This document shows, piece by piece, positions 17,943 to 27,424 of a DNA stretch of 64,000 nucleotides. The position numbers were made by a program, and so were the translations under genes. Within the stretch, counting starts at the first letter, position 1, and the number at the start of each line of letters is the position of its first letter. The stretch spans positions 62,001 to 126,000 of the forward strand of contig JBGAGG010000007.1 in NCBI GenBank assembly GCA_044226845.1, written 5' to 3'. Under the pieces are notes generated by a model. The model did no database searches, was not told where the DNA came from, and saw only the letters and a program-made list of their open reading frames with translations. The stretch comes from JAFDZO01 sp044226845 (GTDB lineage Bacteria > Bacteroidota > Ignavibacteria > Tepidaquicellales > Tepidaquicellaceae).

Positions 17943-18015
17943 GAGGAGATTTGAATTACATAATTACATAATTACATAATTCCTTTCTTTTAAAATTCTC
18001 GCCTCAAAATGCAGT

Positions 18016-18068
18016 ACAGCCGTTTTTCCCTCTCCCGGAAGGAGGGGAATTCGGCTGTTTCCTTTTTA
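18016..18068 (+). terminator. Probable terminator / nested palindrome
   Basis: ACAGCCG (18016-18022) pairs with CGGCTGT (18052-18058), with an inner TTCCC/GGGGAA pairing. TTTCCTTTTTAG follows. It probably ends the transcript of the trmB-like/T9SS pair and isolates the downstream tRNA. Confidence 0.5.
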
Positions 18069-18151
18069 GATAGAAAATATTTGAAAATTAGTGAATTTTT
18101 GGGATTGAAAAGGTGGGGAATTTTTGCTAAATTGTAGTTTGTATCAATTTC

Positions 18152-18223
18152 GGTCCCATCGACTAGGGGTTAGGTCGTCACTCTTTCACAGTGAAAACAC
18201 GGGTTCGAATCCCGTTGGGACCG
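18152..18223 (+). tRNA. tRNA-Glu (anticodon UUC)
   Basis: A full cloverleaf can be drawn. The acceptor stem pairs GGTCCCA with TGGGACC (7 of 7). The D arm contains CTAGGGGTTAGG. The anticodon stem TCACT/AGTGA holds the loop CTTTCAC with anticodon TTC, and the T arm is ACGGG-TTCGAAT-CCCGT. CCA is not encoded. The 3' half is duplicated in degraded form at 52726-52762, and an integrase reading frame ends inside this gene on the other strand, which makes it a likely integration target. Confidence 0.96.
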
Positions 18224-19288
18224 CAGCATTCCGTTAGCACTTATCTGATTCGTGGTTATAAAGTTAAATTTGTTCTCGTTTAATTTTAATTTTATTATCT
18301 TGGCATTCTTCTTAAAGTAGAATTTATTTGTGATATTCGTAGACTTATGTCCCAATAAATAAGATACGAACAATCCATCCATTCCACCTTCAATTAATCT
18401 AGTTGCAAATGTTTTTCTGAAAGTTTTAAGATCAAATTTGCTGTTTAAATTTAGCAGATCTTTTAATTTCTTAAACTTCCTCCCTACAATATGCGGTTTA
18501 TGTGTAGGGAATAATAGTTCAGTAGGGGAGTAAATCTCAATACTTGGGTATTCGGTTGTAATAAAATTATTGAGTTCACTATACAATGGGAAATCTATTT
18601 CTGTATTAGTTTTGGACATCGAAATTCTCATAATATTAGTAGCTAAATTTATTTTTCCGAAAATCTGATTATTTAAATCTCCTGGCCTCATTCCGGTTAA
18701 GATTAGCAAACCTAAATATTTATAAAACAGTCTGTCCGTATTTTTTGCATGATCCAGAATAGTATTAATTTCTGTGTCACTCATAATTATAATATTCCTT
18801 TACTCTGCTTTTGGAACGAGTTTTTTATTGATTGGTGATCGGGTAATAATATTTTCATCAATCAAACTATTAAACAATGTCCGGATAATTTGCAGATCTG
18901 AACGAAGTGTTGTTATTCCTACTTTCTCTTTTCTTTTGCTAATGTAGCTTGAAATGTGTGAAAGATTTATTTCCGAAACGATTGTTTCAGCACCGACAAT
19001 ATCTTTAAACATATTCAGCACACTACTTATATTACGAAGCCTTCCTTTAGACCATGTAGTTTCATAAATAGTAATGAAATTAGAAATTTCGGTTGCAAGA
19101 TTTGTTTTGCTTTCACGACGATTTTGAGGAGAACCATTTTTACTGAGCAAAAATTTCGATTTCTTCCCGGCATTTTCAGATGATACAGCCTCTTCAATAT
19201 CATCTACTCTTTGAAAGAATGAAGTGTTCAACTGACTGGGGACCCAGGGAGCCGTTTGATTTTCTTGTACTGATTGATTTGAAGACAT
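18170..19288 (-). pseudogene. int: Tyrosine recombinase (integrase) interrupted by one in-frame stop
   Basis: Two adjacent reading frames make one integrase. The N-terminal SAM-like core-binding domain is at 19288-18800, ending INKKLVPKAE. The catalytic domain is at 18784-18170. They are in the same frame, separated by a TAA at 18802-18800 and five codons (RNIII) that read straight into MSDTEINTIL. One base change would restore about 372 residues. Catalytic residues are present: Arg in TGMRPG, a Lys-x-x-Arg in LKTFRKTF (in place of the usual His-x-x-Arg), His in LLGHKS, and the Tyr nucleophile in NKFYFKK. The last 17 codons are antisense to tRNA-Glu and the stop lies in its D loop. Separate expression of the two domains cannot be excluded. 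Confidence 0.85.
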
Positions 19289-19361
19289 ACATTTTTTATT
19301 AATTGATTATGTTTTCTTGGAATTTTTTAACACTGAATAGATTACATATTGAATTAATTAA

Positions 19362-19456
19362 AACAGGTATTCCCTAATAAAAGCAGCAATTAGTAGTGAT
19401 AATTCAGTCTGTATTAAAAATATCAAACGTCCTAAAGATGAAAGAGAATACCTGTT
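19362..19456. repeat. Inverted repeat with perfect 11-bp arms upstream of the integrase
   Basis: AACAGGTATTC at 19362-19372 is the exact reverse complement of GAATACCTGTT at 19446-19456, enclosing 73 nt. It lies in the gap between the 87-residue gene and the integrase start. It could be an operator pair, arm-type integrase sites, or the stem of a small RNA. Nothing in the sequence decides between these. Confidence 0.45.
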
Positions 19457-19508
19457 GGCGTAGTGACCCTAGTAAATCTAGTTAATGCTAAACTTGACCG
19501 TTACAAAT

Positions 19509-19772
19509 TTAAGCAGCTGCAACATTGAAGCGGACTATGGTTAAGTCACCGGTAAAGTTACCAGCTTCAATCTGAGTTGCATCAAGATTTGTATTCAGAG
19601 AATCGTATATATCAAACTTCGATATATCGTTATCTCTGGCAATTGCTTTGAGTCTGTCAGTAAGAGCAATACCTGATAGACCTGTGATATCATAGTCTTT
19701 GTTGTTACATCTTACATTTTTTCTGTTGGAAGCTGTGTTGCTGCCGCCGTTTTGATTTGAATTCCAGGACAT
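19509..19772 (-). CDS. Small protein with ubiquitin-like (beta-grasp) pattern
   Basis: An 87-residue protein of no recognised family. After a polar N-terminus (SWNSNQNGGSNTASNRKN) the order is a beta hairpin VRCNNKDYDITG, an amphipathic helix ALTDRLKAIARDND, a strand KFDIYDSLNTNLDATQIE, and a final strand TGDLTIVRFNVAAA. This order fits the beta-grasp/ubiquitin fold (beta-beta-alpha-beta-beta). No C-terminal Gly-Gly is present. The end reads VAAA. It lies upstream of the integrase fragments and downstream of three small paralogous genes on the same strand. The fold assignment is a pattern-based guess. Confidence 0.5.
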   Translation of the reverse strand: MSWNSNQNGGSNTASNRKNVRCNNKDYDITGLSGIALTDRLKAIARDNDISKFDIYDSLNTNLDATQIEAGNFTGDLTIVRFNVAAA

Positions 19773-19877
19773 GAGTTTGTTCCTTTTATAGTTTAAGTTT
19801 ATAAAATGTTTTTAATGGTTTTTGTGTTTTTAAAATTGTGGGGAAAGGATACGCTGAGAGGAATTGTGCGGTAATAA

Positions 19878-20171
19878 CTAAACCAGATGAAGCTCAGCTA
19901 AGAAGTAATCAGGATAAGGATTATTGTTTGAAGCAGCCATAGTTGATATAGGAGCATGAGTTACGTTTGCAATATCAAGTTCTATTTCTAATTCCTCGTA
20001 ATTATAATAGGAATCTCCCGAATCATCAGAGTCCTCAAACTCTTCATCGAACCAGTTCTCTGAATGTCTTGCTTTTTCCCGAGCTTCATCTTCTGAATTT
20101 GCATACACAAAACCTTTTATACTGGCATACTGAGTATAATGGTAGGGCAAGTCGAATGAATATTTGTTCAT
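19878..20171 (-). CDS. Small acidic paralogue A with C-terminal YFLAELHLV
   Basis: A 97-residue acidic protein. The N-terminus MNKYSFDLPYHYTQYASIKGFVYANSEDEAREKA matches the pattern of its two upstream neighbours (MNKY.f.PY....g...gyvYA..E.eA), which resembles DpnD/PcfM-like small domains in which a beta hairpin leads into an EEA helix. The middle is rich in Asp/Glu (EDSDDSGDS). The last nine residues, YFLAELHLV, are nearly identical in all three paralogues. The function is unknown. The conserved tail suggests a docking or targeting signal. Third in order of transcription. Confidence 0.6.
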   Translation of the reverse strand: MNKYSFDLPYHYTQYASIKGFVYANSEDEAREKARHSENWFDEEFEDSDDSGDSYYNYEELEIELDIANVTHAPISTMAASNNNPYPDYFLAELHLV

Positions 20172-20230
20172 TACTTTTTAAAATTAAAATTTATTTGAAT
20201 AGGAATTAGAATAGATTGCAGGAATGTTAT

Positions 20231-20551
20231 TTAAACCAAGTGAAGCTCAACTAAGAAATAGGATGGAAGAATATCATTATCTATAAAAGTGCCATGTGAG
20301 ATAGATTGAGTATTGTTTTCGTAAGAAAGTCCGTAATCATAATCTACATCTTCTTCCTCTTCATCAAGCTCTACATCGCTGTGGTCATAATTAGTGTCAC
20401 CGTCATATCTGTCTATGTGTTCTTCTTCTACCCAGTAATCAGTATTTTGTAGCCTATCAAGAGCTTGCTCTTCATCACCTGCGTAAACATATCCTACAAC
20501 TTCTCCGGATTTAACATAATCGTATGGGAGTCGAAATTTATATTTATTCAT
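20231..20551 (-). CDS. Small acidic paralogue B with C-terminal YFLVELHLV
   Basis: A 106-residue paralogue that starts MNKYKFRLPYDYVKSGEVVGYVYAGDEEQALDRL and ends PSYFLVELHLV. The central region is extremely acidic (DVELDEEEEDVDYDYG). The same N-terminal fold pattern and C-terminal signature as its neighbours imply tandem duplication followed by divergence of the middle. It is 59 bp upstream of paralogue A. There are no catalytic motifs, cysteine pairs or membrane segments. The function is unknown. Confidence 0.6.
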   Translation of the reverse strand: MNKYKFRLPYDYVKSGEVVGYVYAGDEEQALDRLQNTDYWVEEEHIDRYDGDTNYDHSDVELDEEEEDVDYDYGLSYENNTQSISHGTFIDNDILPSYFLVELHLV

Positions 20552-20579
20552 TTTGTAAAATTAATGTTTGTAATTCCTT

Positions 20580-20882
20580 TTAAACTAATTGCAGTTCTGC
20601 GAGGAAATAATCAGGGAGTTTTTCATATGGAATATACTTTGGTGTGTTGAATACTGGATGGACGATAGGTGGAGTTACATCTTCTTCATTAATTTCTATT
20701 CTATTTTTGTCGAAATCGAAGTTAGTTCCATCCTGGTCGCCGTCTTCGTATTCCTCTGAAATACGATTTTCGCTTTCAAATGCCAGGTCAATTGCATCAG
20801 CTTCATTTTCAGCGTAAATGTAACATAACATTTTTCCATATTGAACGCAATCGTATGGGATTGTTACGAGGTATTTATTCAT
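20580..20882 (-). CDS. Small acidic paralogue C with C-terminal YFLAELQLV
   Basis: A 100-residue paralogue that starts MNKYLVTIPYDCVQYGKMLCYIYAENEADAIDLA and ends PDYFLAELQLV. It is the most upstream of the tandem set and so the first transcribed. Its body is acidic (EEYEDGDQDGTNFDFDKN). It is the most divergent in the middle, but the start and tail are conserved with paralogues A and B. No known family can be named with confidence. A DpnD/PcfM-like relationship is a weak guess. Confidence 0.6.
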   Translation of the reverse strand: MNKYLVTIPYDCVQYGKMLCYIYAENEADAIDLAFESENRISEEYEDGDQDGTNFDFDKNRIEINEEDVTPPIVHPVFNTPKYIPYEKLPDYFLAELQLV

Positions 20883-21227
20883 AGTTTGGTTGTTTTCTTT
20901 CTATGAATATTATACCAGATAACTCAGAAAATTATTCGTGATTTTGCGGAAATAGTCAGACTTTTTTTTGAGCTTGCTCACAACCATGTACCGAATAAGT
21001 GCCTAATGGTGAAATTTGATAATTCAATGATTCTACAAAACGATGTTTCAATATAAGAATTATGTTGCGGCGATCCTGTTTTTATATATCTGTTTTTCTC
21101 TATAATGAAGTTGTAAGTTTTGATTTTACTTAGTTATGTAAAAGTTATTAGAATTTTCTAAAAATATTTTCTAATTTGTAATTACAACTTGAGTAAAATA
21201 ATTCCTTTTAATCCAATTTTTAATTCT
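20883..21227. promoter_or_regulatory. Divergent intergenic region with a weak tandem 11-bp pair
   Basis: This gap separates the small minus-strand genes from the giant plus-strand gene and should hold both promoters. At 21132-21153 there is an imperfect 11-bp tandem (AGTTATGTAAA then AGTTATTAGAA, 8 of 11 matches) about 75 bp before the plus-strand start. A TTG at 21189 is in frame with the giant gene but precedes its signal peptide. Nothing else is recognised. Confidence 0.35.
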
Positions 21228-24200
21228 ATGAAAAAAATGATCTCCCACTTTATATCCTTCTGTATTTTTTTCTTTTTATCCAATATATGTTTTTCGCAAG
21301 GTGTTGTTGTAAATAACGGAGGTTCCGATTTACTTTATTTGAATCTTGGAAATGCTTTTACTGCAATTAATCAGGGTATTATTACAGGAAATATAACTAT
21401 TAATATCGTTGATGATTTAACCGAGCCCTCAAGCTGTAGTTTGAATGCAAGTGGAAGTCCAACAAATGCAAATTATACTTCGATTCTTATTCGTCCACAG
21501 GGCGGGAGCGCAAGAACAATTACCGGAGCTATTAATGGAAGTTTGATAAATCTTAACGGCGCAGATAATGTAACCATTGACGGTTTGAATACCGGAGGAA
21601 ACTCCCTTACATTTATTAACACTGCAACAGGCGCAAGTAGTACACTGAGATTTATAAACGGGGCAGCTCATAATACAATTACAAACAGTACCTTTAAAGG
21701 TTCGACAAGTGCAGTTACTCCAGGAGTTATTTTTTTTAGTACCACTACAACAACAGGAAACGACAGCAATACTGTAAGCAATTGTAATATAACTGCAGCA
21801 GGAACAAACTACCCCACGAACGGAATTTATTCTGAGGCTTCGACACTTCCAAATGGAAATAGTAGAATGATAATAAACAATAATAATATATCCGATTTTT
21901 TCAGTGATTCGTTTTCTCCAAACGGTATTTATTCAACGAATAGTAACAGCCCCTACTGGACTATTTCCAATAATAGATTATTTAGCACATTTACTCAAGT
22001 TTATACAGCAGCAAATAGATTCAATGGAATGTTTCTTTCAGGAATAGGTCATACTGTCACAGGAAATACTGTGGGGTATTCCTCTGCAGCCGGTACAGGA
22101 ATTATGACTTTAACAAGTACTGCTAATTTGAGGTTTGAAGGTATAACTATGGGTGGTTCAGGCATTGACACTTTTTCAGTTCAGGGTAATACTATAACTG
22201 CAATAAACTTTACGACGGGAGGTTCGCTTGCTACAAGTAATGGAGTATTTTGTGGAATGGCAATTGGAGCAGGAAGAGCTAACATTGGAAACATAACTCC
22301 GAATATTATTGGCGGCTCTTCAGGAACAGGATTAATTACTGTAACCTCAACTGCATCGAATGCTTTGCTTGTGGGTATTGTTAGTAACTCAAATACTACA
22401 AATCTGAAGAATAATATTATAGGCGGGCTCTCCTCGCAAGGATCTTCACTTTCAGCAGGAGGAAATATTATCGGAATAAGCATTAACAATCTCTTATCTA
22501 CGATGAATGTAACAGGAAACATCGTCGGTAATGCCACTCCCAACAACATGGTTGCAGGAAGTTTATCTACAACAGGAAGTTCAAATGTTGTAGGAATTAG
22601 CTGCCCTCCGACAACAGGTTCAGGGACAAATACAATTTCAGATAACACGATTCAGAATCTGACATCATACGGAAGTGGTTCGGGAGGATATGTAAGAGGT
22701 ATTTCAACGGGAGCAGTGACCTTCCTTACAATGGAACTTGTTATTTCAAATAATACAGTTAAAAATCTGACAACAAATTCCTCACTTACAACATCTACTA
22801 ATGGTCAGGTTTCTGCTGTAGGTATTAATATTGCCGAAGGAGACTCAAGTAATGTAAAAGGTAATACGATTTCTAATATATCCAATACAAATACAGGAAC
22901 CGGAGGATACATTGTAGCAGGAATATCTCATGCAAATACATTAAACACAAAAATTGATAAAAATATAATTTATAATTTATCCAATGCAAGCAATTCAACT
23001 ACAACTACAGCCCCAGGAATAGTCGCCGGGATTCTCATAACTACCGCAGTTACTTCAGATACAGTAGCAAACAATATGATAGCTATAGGGCAAGGGCAAA
23101 CCACGAATACATCTTTCATAGGTATTATGTGCCAGTACAGTACTACACCAAATGCCGTTAATTGTATTTTTTACAACAGTGTCTACATTTCAGGTACCGT
23201 AACTTCAGGCGCGCAGCCTAGTATGTGTTTTATGAGAGGTGATTTTTCCTCTACAGCGAGGACCATTCCTGTGAATATTAAAAATAATGTTTTCGATAAT
23301 GCCAGAACCGGAGGCACAGGTAAGCATTACGCAATTGCAAATAATTATGGAGCAACTGCAAGCTCAACAGGCTGGATTGCAGGCGCTTCCAATAATAATG
23401 TGTTCAATTCAATATCATCATCTACTATTGGATTCTGGACGACAGACCAGACTTTTGCCGGATGGAAAGCAACCTCTTCAAATGACGCCTTAAGTCTTTC
23501 TGCAATTCCTATAACATATACAGATGCCTTTACAGCAAACTTAAGATTTAACATGGGACTTACCCCTACTATGTTAGAGTCAGGCGGAGTTGTTCTTACA
23601 AATATTACTACTGATATAGACGGATTCGTAAGACCTAAGCCCTTCCCTGTTAATCACGGAGGCACTGCGCCTGATTTTGGAGCAAGTGAATCTGATATGG
23701 TCCCATTGGATTTAACCGGTCCCAATATTTATTATACTCCTTTGATTAATACTGTTCCTTCAACAAGCAGAACACTTACAAATTTTGCAACCATTAATGA
23801 TTCATCAGGTGTAAATACTATCTCAGGAACAAATCCACGGATTTATTATAAAAGAACGACCGATGTAAATGCTTTCGGCGGCAATACATCAGGTGACAAC
23901 GGATGGAAATGGGTTCAGGCAACTAACGGAACTTCACCTTTTAGTTTCACAATGGACTTCACAATTATTTTCGGAGGTTCAATTAATTCAGGGGATGTAA
24001 TTCAGTATTTTGTTACTGCTCAGGATTTAAATGTTCCTGCCAACGTAAGTGCAAATCCAAGTTCAGGTTTTTCAGCCACATCTGTAGGCTCAATTTCTTC
24101 TAGTCCTACCACACCAAATTCATTTAATGTAGCTGCCGGAATACCTTCAGTTGTTTATTTAGGCTCGGGTCTGGGAACACCTAACTACCCTAGTTTTTCA

Positions 24201-27200
24201 GGAGCAGCCGGATTATTTAATGCAATCAATACTGGAGCTGTTAATTCAAATGTCCTAGTTGTAGTGCAGAATAACCTCATAGAAGACGGTACTGTTTCAT
24301 TAAATCAATTTGAATCAGGAAATAGAATAATAGTTGTGCCAGGCGCAGCAAGTGTATTTACCATAGAGGGAACAACAGCTGCTGCAAGTGATGCTTTATT
24401 AGAAATGAACGGAGCGGATGATTTTTTAATAGACGGACGATATAACGGAGCAGGAAGATACTTAAGATTTATTAATAATAATTCAACGCCTGCAAATACA
24501 GGACCAATATTAAAATTCCAGAATGATTCGAGAAGATGCGGAATTGGTTTTTGTACTATGGAAAGCAATTCATCATCATCAACGAATCCCATGATTTTAT
24601 TTTCCGGGACTACAGGCAGTGAAGGTAATGACAGTCTTCTTGTTGATAGCTGCCTATTTAAAAATTCAACAGGAACAAATCCGGGTTCATATTTTACAGC
24701 CATAGGTTCTACTGGAAATAGCACAGGAAACGCAAAGAATAGTTCTATTGCTGTAATACAAAATAATTTTACAGGCTGGCTACCGGCTAGTACAGCTGTT
24801 ATAGACTTTTCTGCCGGCTCCATGGGTGATAGCATTGTATGTGATACAAACAGAATTTATAATAATATTACGATGACTTCTTCCTGGACTGCAATTAAAT
24901 TGACAAATCAAGGAAACAACTGTACAGCTAATTTTAACAGTATAGGCGGAAGCAATCCCGACAGGTCAGGAAGTCCGATATTTGCAAATACAGGCATAAC
25001 GATGATTGGCATTGATATAAAAGCCGGTAATACAATAACATCAAATATTCATGGGAATAATATTGCAAACATTTGCAACATGACTGTAGGCAATACTTCA
25101 AGCGGAATTGTAAAAGGAATAAATATAGGCGGCGGAAGATTGAACGTTGGAACTCTGATAGGAAATACAATCGGGGGTAAAAATAATCCATGGGACACTG
25201 TTACAACTTCAGACGACAATGGATGGATTGATATTACAACTGCATCAGCAAGCGATACTTTACTTATATGGAATAACACTGTTTCCTATGCAAATTACTG
25301 GAGAAAAAGAAGCGATAGAAATTGTGGAATAAATATCTCGGGTTCATCCGGAGCGTATATTGATGTTTATAATAACTCTATAAATAATATGCGGGGAAAT
25401 AATACAGGCAACGGTTCCTCAGCACAGCTCTTCGCAATTAGATTAGGAAACAATGGTGCAAATAATACAATAAATGTAAGGAATAATATTATTCATACTA
25501 TTATTCATTCATGTGATACAGCAATAATAAATACTACCCATGAAATTGCTGGAATTATGCTTTCTACTGCAAATGTTACCAACCAAAAATTAAATATTTA
25601 CAATAATAAATTATATAATTTACAAAGTAACTCAACTGCCACTACTGATACAGGTTCAACTGCACCCACTGTGTCAGCAATCAGAATATCTTCCGGTACA
25701 GGCATAATCAATGTTTACAATAATGCTATTTCATTAGGCACACAGTCCGGAACTCCAACAAGATTATATGGAATTTATAATTCGAATTCATCATCCTCAT
25801 TGAATTGCAATATTTATTATAACTCAGTTTATATTGGTGGAACAGCCACAGGTTTATCTCCTAATACTGTTTCCTACGGCTTTCTGAGAAATACAGCAGG
25901 GTTAACTGTGCTAAAAAATAACATATTTTATAATTCACGAAGTGGCGGCGCAAGAAACATAGCAATTGGAAATCTGAATGCTACAAATTGGGTAGATACA
26001 ACTTCTAATTACAATTTATTTGTTGCCAATAGTTCTAATCAATGCGGTACTTTTACCTCGTCAAACCCTAGTCTTAATTTCACTGCATGGAAATCAACTT
26101 CTCTTGGAGACGGAGCTTCTTTATTTGAAACCAGTTCAAATCTTGATGCCTCAAATTTATGGGTAAATCCTGCTTCCTCTGATCTTACTTTAAATAATGG
26201 ACAACAGGCAGTATGGTATGCAGCTGGACAGGGCACTCCTATAACATATCCTTCAATAAGTAGTGATATTAATGGCAACTCACGCTCTGTAACAATTTTA
26301 GACGGGGCTACCGATATAGGCTGCAGTGAAATAGGAACTCCTCCCTCACAGCCGCCAACTGTCATCGGACCATCGGTTACAACATCCGGAACTTATGATT
26401 TAGAATTTGGTGGAAAGAAAATTGCAAGTATAACTTTTAATCCTGGGACAACAGGTTACCCCTTCACAATATCATCAATACATTTTGGTGGATCAAATCC
26501 TCCGGGAGCTACAACACAAGAATACGCAAATTTCTATGATAGTATTTACGTTTCTTCAGGAACACCGGGAGTTCTAAATTATGATATTAAAATGTATATT
26601 TATTCTAATACTCAAGGTAACATTGGAACAATCGCAAATACACGAATTGCAAAATCAGGAGACGGAGGAACAACCTGGACACCTCAACTAGTTAATGGAA
26701 GTTATATCGCCGGAACGCCTCCTTACGCATTAGCAACAGGTGTGAATTCATTCTCATTGTTCACTCTTACGAGTATAGACAATCCATTACCTGTTGAACT
26801 TGTTTCGTTCACCTCTACTGTAATACGCAATGAGGTAAAATTGAACTGGATAACTAAAGGTGAAAATAATAACTCAGGGTTTGACATCGAAAGAAAATCT
26901 ACAGATGCATCAGCTTGGATTAAAGCAGGAAACCTGCAAGGACATGGAACCACAAATGAAGAAAGGAATTATGTATTCCTCGATAAGGGATTAACAAAAG
27001 GCAAATACAACTATAGACTAAAACAAATTGATTACAATGGTGATTATAAATATTTCAATTTACAGAATGATGTTGAAATTGGAATTCCTTCGAAATTTGA
27101 ATTATGTCAAAATTATCCGAATCCATTTAATCCGACTACAAAAATAAATTTCTCATTACCATCTGATACGAAAGTTAAATTGAATATTTATGATATATCC

Positions 27201-27356
27201 GGTAGAGAGATTGCTGTTCTAATTAATAATGATTTGCGTACAGCCGGATACTACTCTATAGATTTTGACGGAACTAGGCTGGCAAGTGGATTTTACATAT
27301 ATAGAATTCAGACAGATAAAGATGTATCAACTAAGAAAATGATTTTACTAAAGTAG
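21228..27356 (+). CDS. Giant T9SS-exported parallel beta-helix surface protein 1
   Basis: A protein of about 2042 residues. The start ATG 21228 gives a clean signal peptide (ISHFISFCIFFFLSNICFSQ). Two long right-handed beta-helix regions of the pectate-lyase/NosD type follow, rich in N-N-x-I repeats (SNNTVKNL, GNTISNISN, YNNSINNM). The second begins at about residue 990 with NYPSFSGAAGLFNAIN. Between them lies a region with DIDGFVRP and Ig-like strands. The C-terminus has a fibronectin-like PLPVELVSFTS module and the T9SS sorting domain CQNYPNPFNPTTKINFSLP (about 1960-2042). It is probably an adhesin or polysaccharide-binding surface protein, and no catalytic residues can be assigned. It shares layout with the later beta-helix proteins. 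Confidence 0.85.
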   Translation: MKKMISHFISFCIFFFLSNICFSQGVVVNNGGSDLLYLNLGNAFTAINQGIITGNITINIVDDLTEPSSCSLNASGSPTNANYTSILIRPQGGSARTITGAINGSLINLNGADNVTIDGLNTGGNSLTFINTATGASSTLRFINGAAHNTITNSTFKGSTSAVTPGVIFFSTTTTTGNDSNTVSNCNITAAGTNYPTNGIYSEASTLPNGNSRMIINNNNISDFFSDSFSPNGIYSTNSNSPYWTISNNRLFSTFTQVYTAANRFNGMFLSGIGHTVTGNTVGYSSAAGTGIMTLTSTANLRFEGITMGGSGIDTFSVQGNTITAINFTTGGSLATSNGVFCGMAIGAGRANIGNITPNIIGGSSGTGLITVTSTASNALLVGIVSNSNTTNLKNNIIGGLSSQGSSLSAGGNIIGISINNLLSTMNVTGNIVGNATPNNMVAGSLSTTGSSNVVGISCPPTTGSGTNTISDNTIQNLTSYGSGSGGYVRGISTGAVTFLTMELVISNNTVKNLTTNSSLTTSTNGQVSAVGINIAEGDSSNVKGNTISNISNTNTGTGGYIVAGISHANTLNTKIDKNIIYNLSNASNSTTTTAPGIVAGILITTAVTSDTVANNMIAIGQGQTTNTSFIGIMCQYSTTPNAVNCIFYNSVYISGTVTSGAQPSMCFMRGDFSSTARTIPVNIKNNVFDNARTGGTGKHYAIANNYGATASSTGWIAGASNNNVFNSISSSTIGFWTTDQTFAGWKATSSNDALSLSAIPITYTDAFTANLRFNMGLTPTMLESGGVVLTNITTDIDGFVRPKPFPVNHGGTAPDFGASESDMVPLDLTGPNIYYTPLINTVPSTSRTLTNFATINDSSGVNTISGTNPRIYYKRTTDVNAFGGNTSGDNGWKWVQATNGTSPFSFTMDFTIIFGGSINSGDVIQYFVTAQDLNVPANVSANPSSGFSATSVGSISSSPTTPNSFNVAAGIPSVVYLGSGLGTPNYPSFSGAAGLFNAINTGAVNSNVLVVVQNNLIEDGTVSLNQFESGNRIIVVPGAASVFTIEGTTAAASDALLEMNGADDFLIDGRYNGAGRYLRFINNNSTPANTGPILKFQNDSRRCGIGFCTMESNSSSSTNPMILFSGTTGSEGNDSLLVDSCLFKNSTGTNPGSYFTAIGSTGNSTGNAKNSSIAVIQNNFTGWLPASTAVIDFSAGSMGDSIVCDTNRIYNNITMTSSWTAIKLTNQGNNCTANFNSIGGSNPDRSGSPIFANTGITMIGIDIKAGNTITSNIHGNNIANICNMTVGNTSSGIVKGINIGGGRLNVGTLIGNTIGGKNNPWDTVTTSDDNGWIDITTASASDTLLIWNNTVSYANYWRKRSDRNCGINISGSSGAYIDVYNNSINNMRGNNTGNGSSAQLFAIRLGNNGANNTINVRNNIIHTIIHSCDTAIINTTHEIAGIMLSTANVTNQKLNIYNNKLYNLQSNSTATTDTGSTAPTVSAIRISSGTGIINVYNNAISLGTQSGTPTRLYGIYNSNSSSSLNCNIYYNSVYIGGTATGLSPNTVSYGFLRNTAGLTVLKNNIFYNSRSGGARNIAIGNLNATNWVDTTSNYNLFVANSSNQCGTFTSSNPSLNFTAWKSTSLGDGASLFETSSNLDASNLWVNPASSDLTLNNGQQAVWYAAGQGTPITYPSISSDINGNSRSVTILDGATDIGCSEIGTPPSQPPTVIGPSVTTSGTYDLEFGGKKIASITFNPGTTGYPFTISSIHFGGSNPPGATTQEYANFYDSIYVSSGTPGVLNYDIKMYIYSNTQGNIGTIANTRIAKSGDGGTTWTPQLVNGSYIAGTPPYALATGVNSFSLFTLTSIDNPLPVELVSFTSTVIRNEVKLNWITKGENNNSGFDIERKSTDASAWIKAGNLQGHGTTNEERNYVFLDKGLTKGKYNYRLKQIDYNGDYKYFNLQNDVEIGIPSKFELCQNYPNPFNPTTKINFSLPSDTKVKLNIYDISGREIAVLINNDLRTAGYYSIDFDGTRLASGFYIYRIQTDKDVSTKKMILLK

Positions 27357-27424
27357 ATTTAACAAATAAGATTTAAAAAAAATATTGTAATTTAAGAGAA
27401 ATCCTATGAAAGACTAAGTTAATT

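Noticed and set aside
18170..18220. The integrase C-terminus SQRDSNPCFHCERVTT as a conserved protein motif
   Set aside because: This stretch is the reverse complement of the tRNA-Glu gene, so its conservation reflects the tRNA and not protein function.
19509..19772. The 87-residue protein as a true ubiquitin-like modifier
   Set aside because: The strand order fits, but there is no C-terminal Gly-Gly and no E1, E2 or JAB-type gene nearby, so only a fold-level suggestion is kept.
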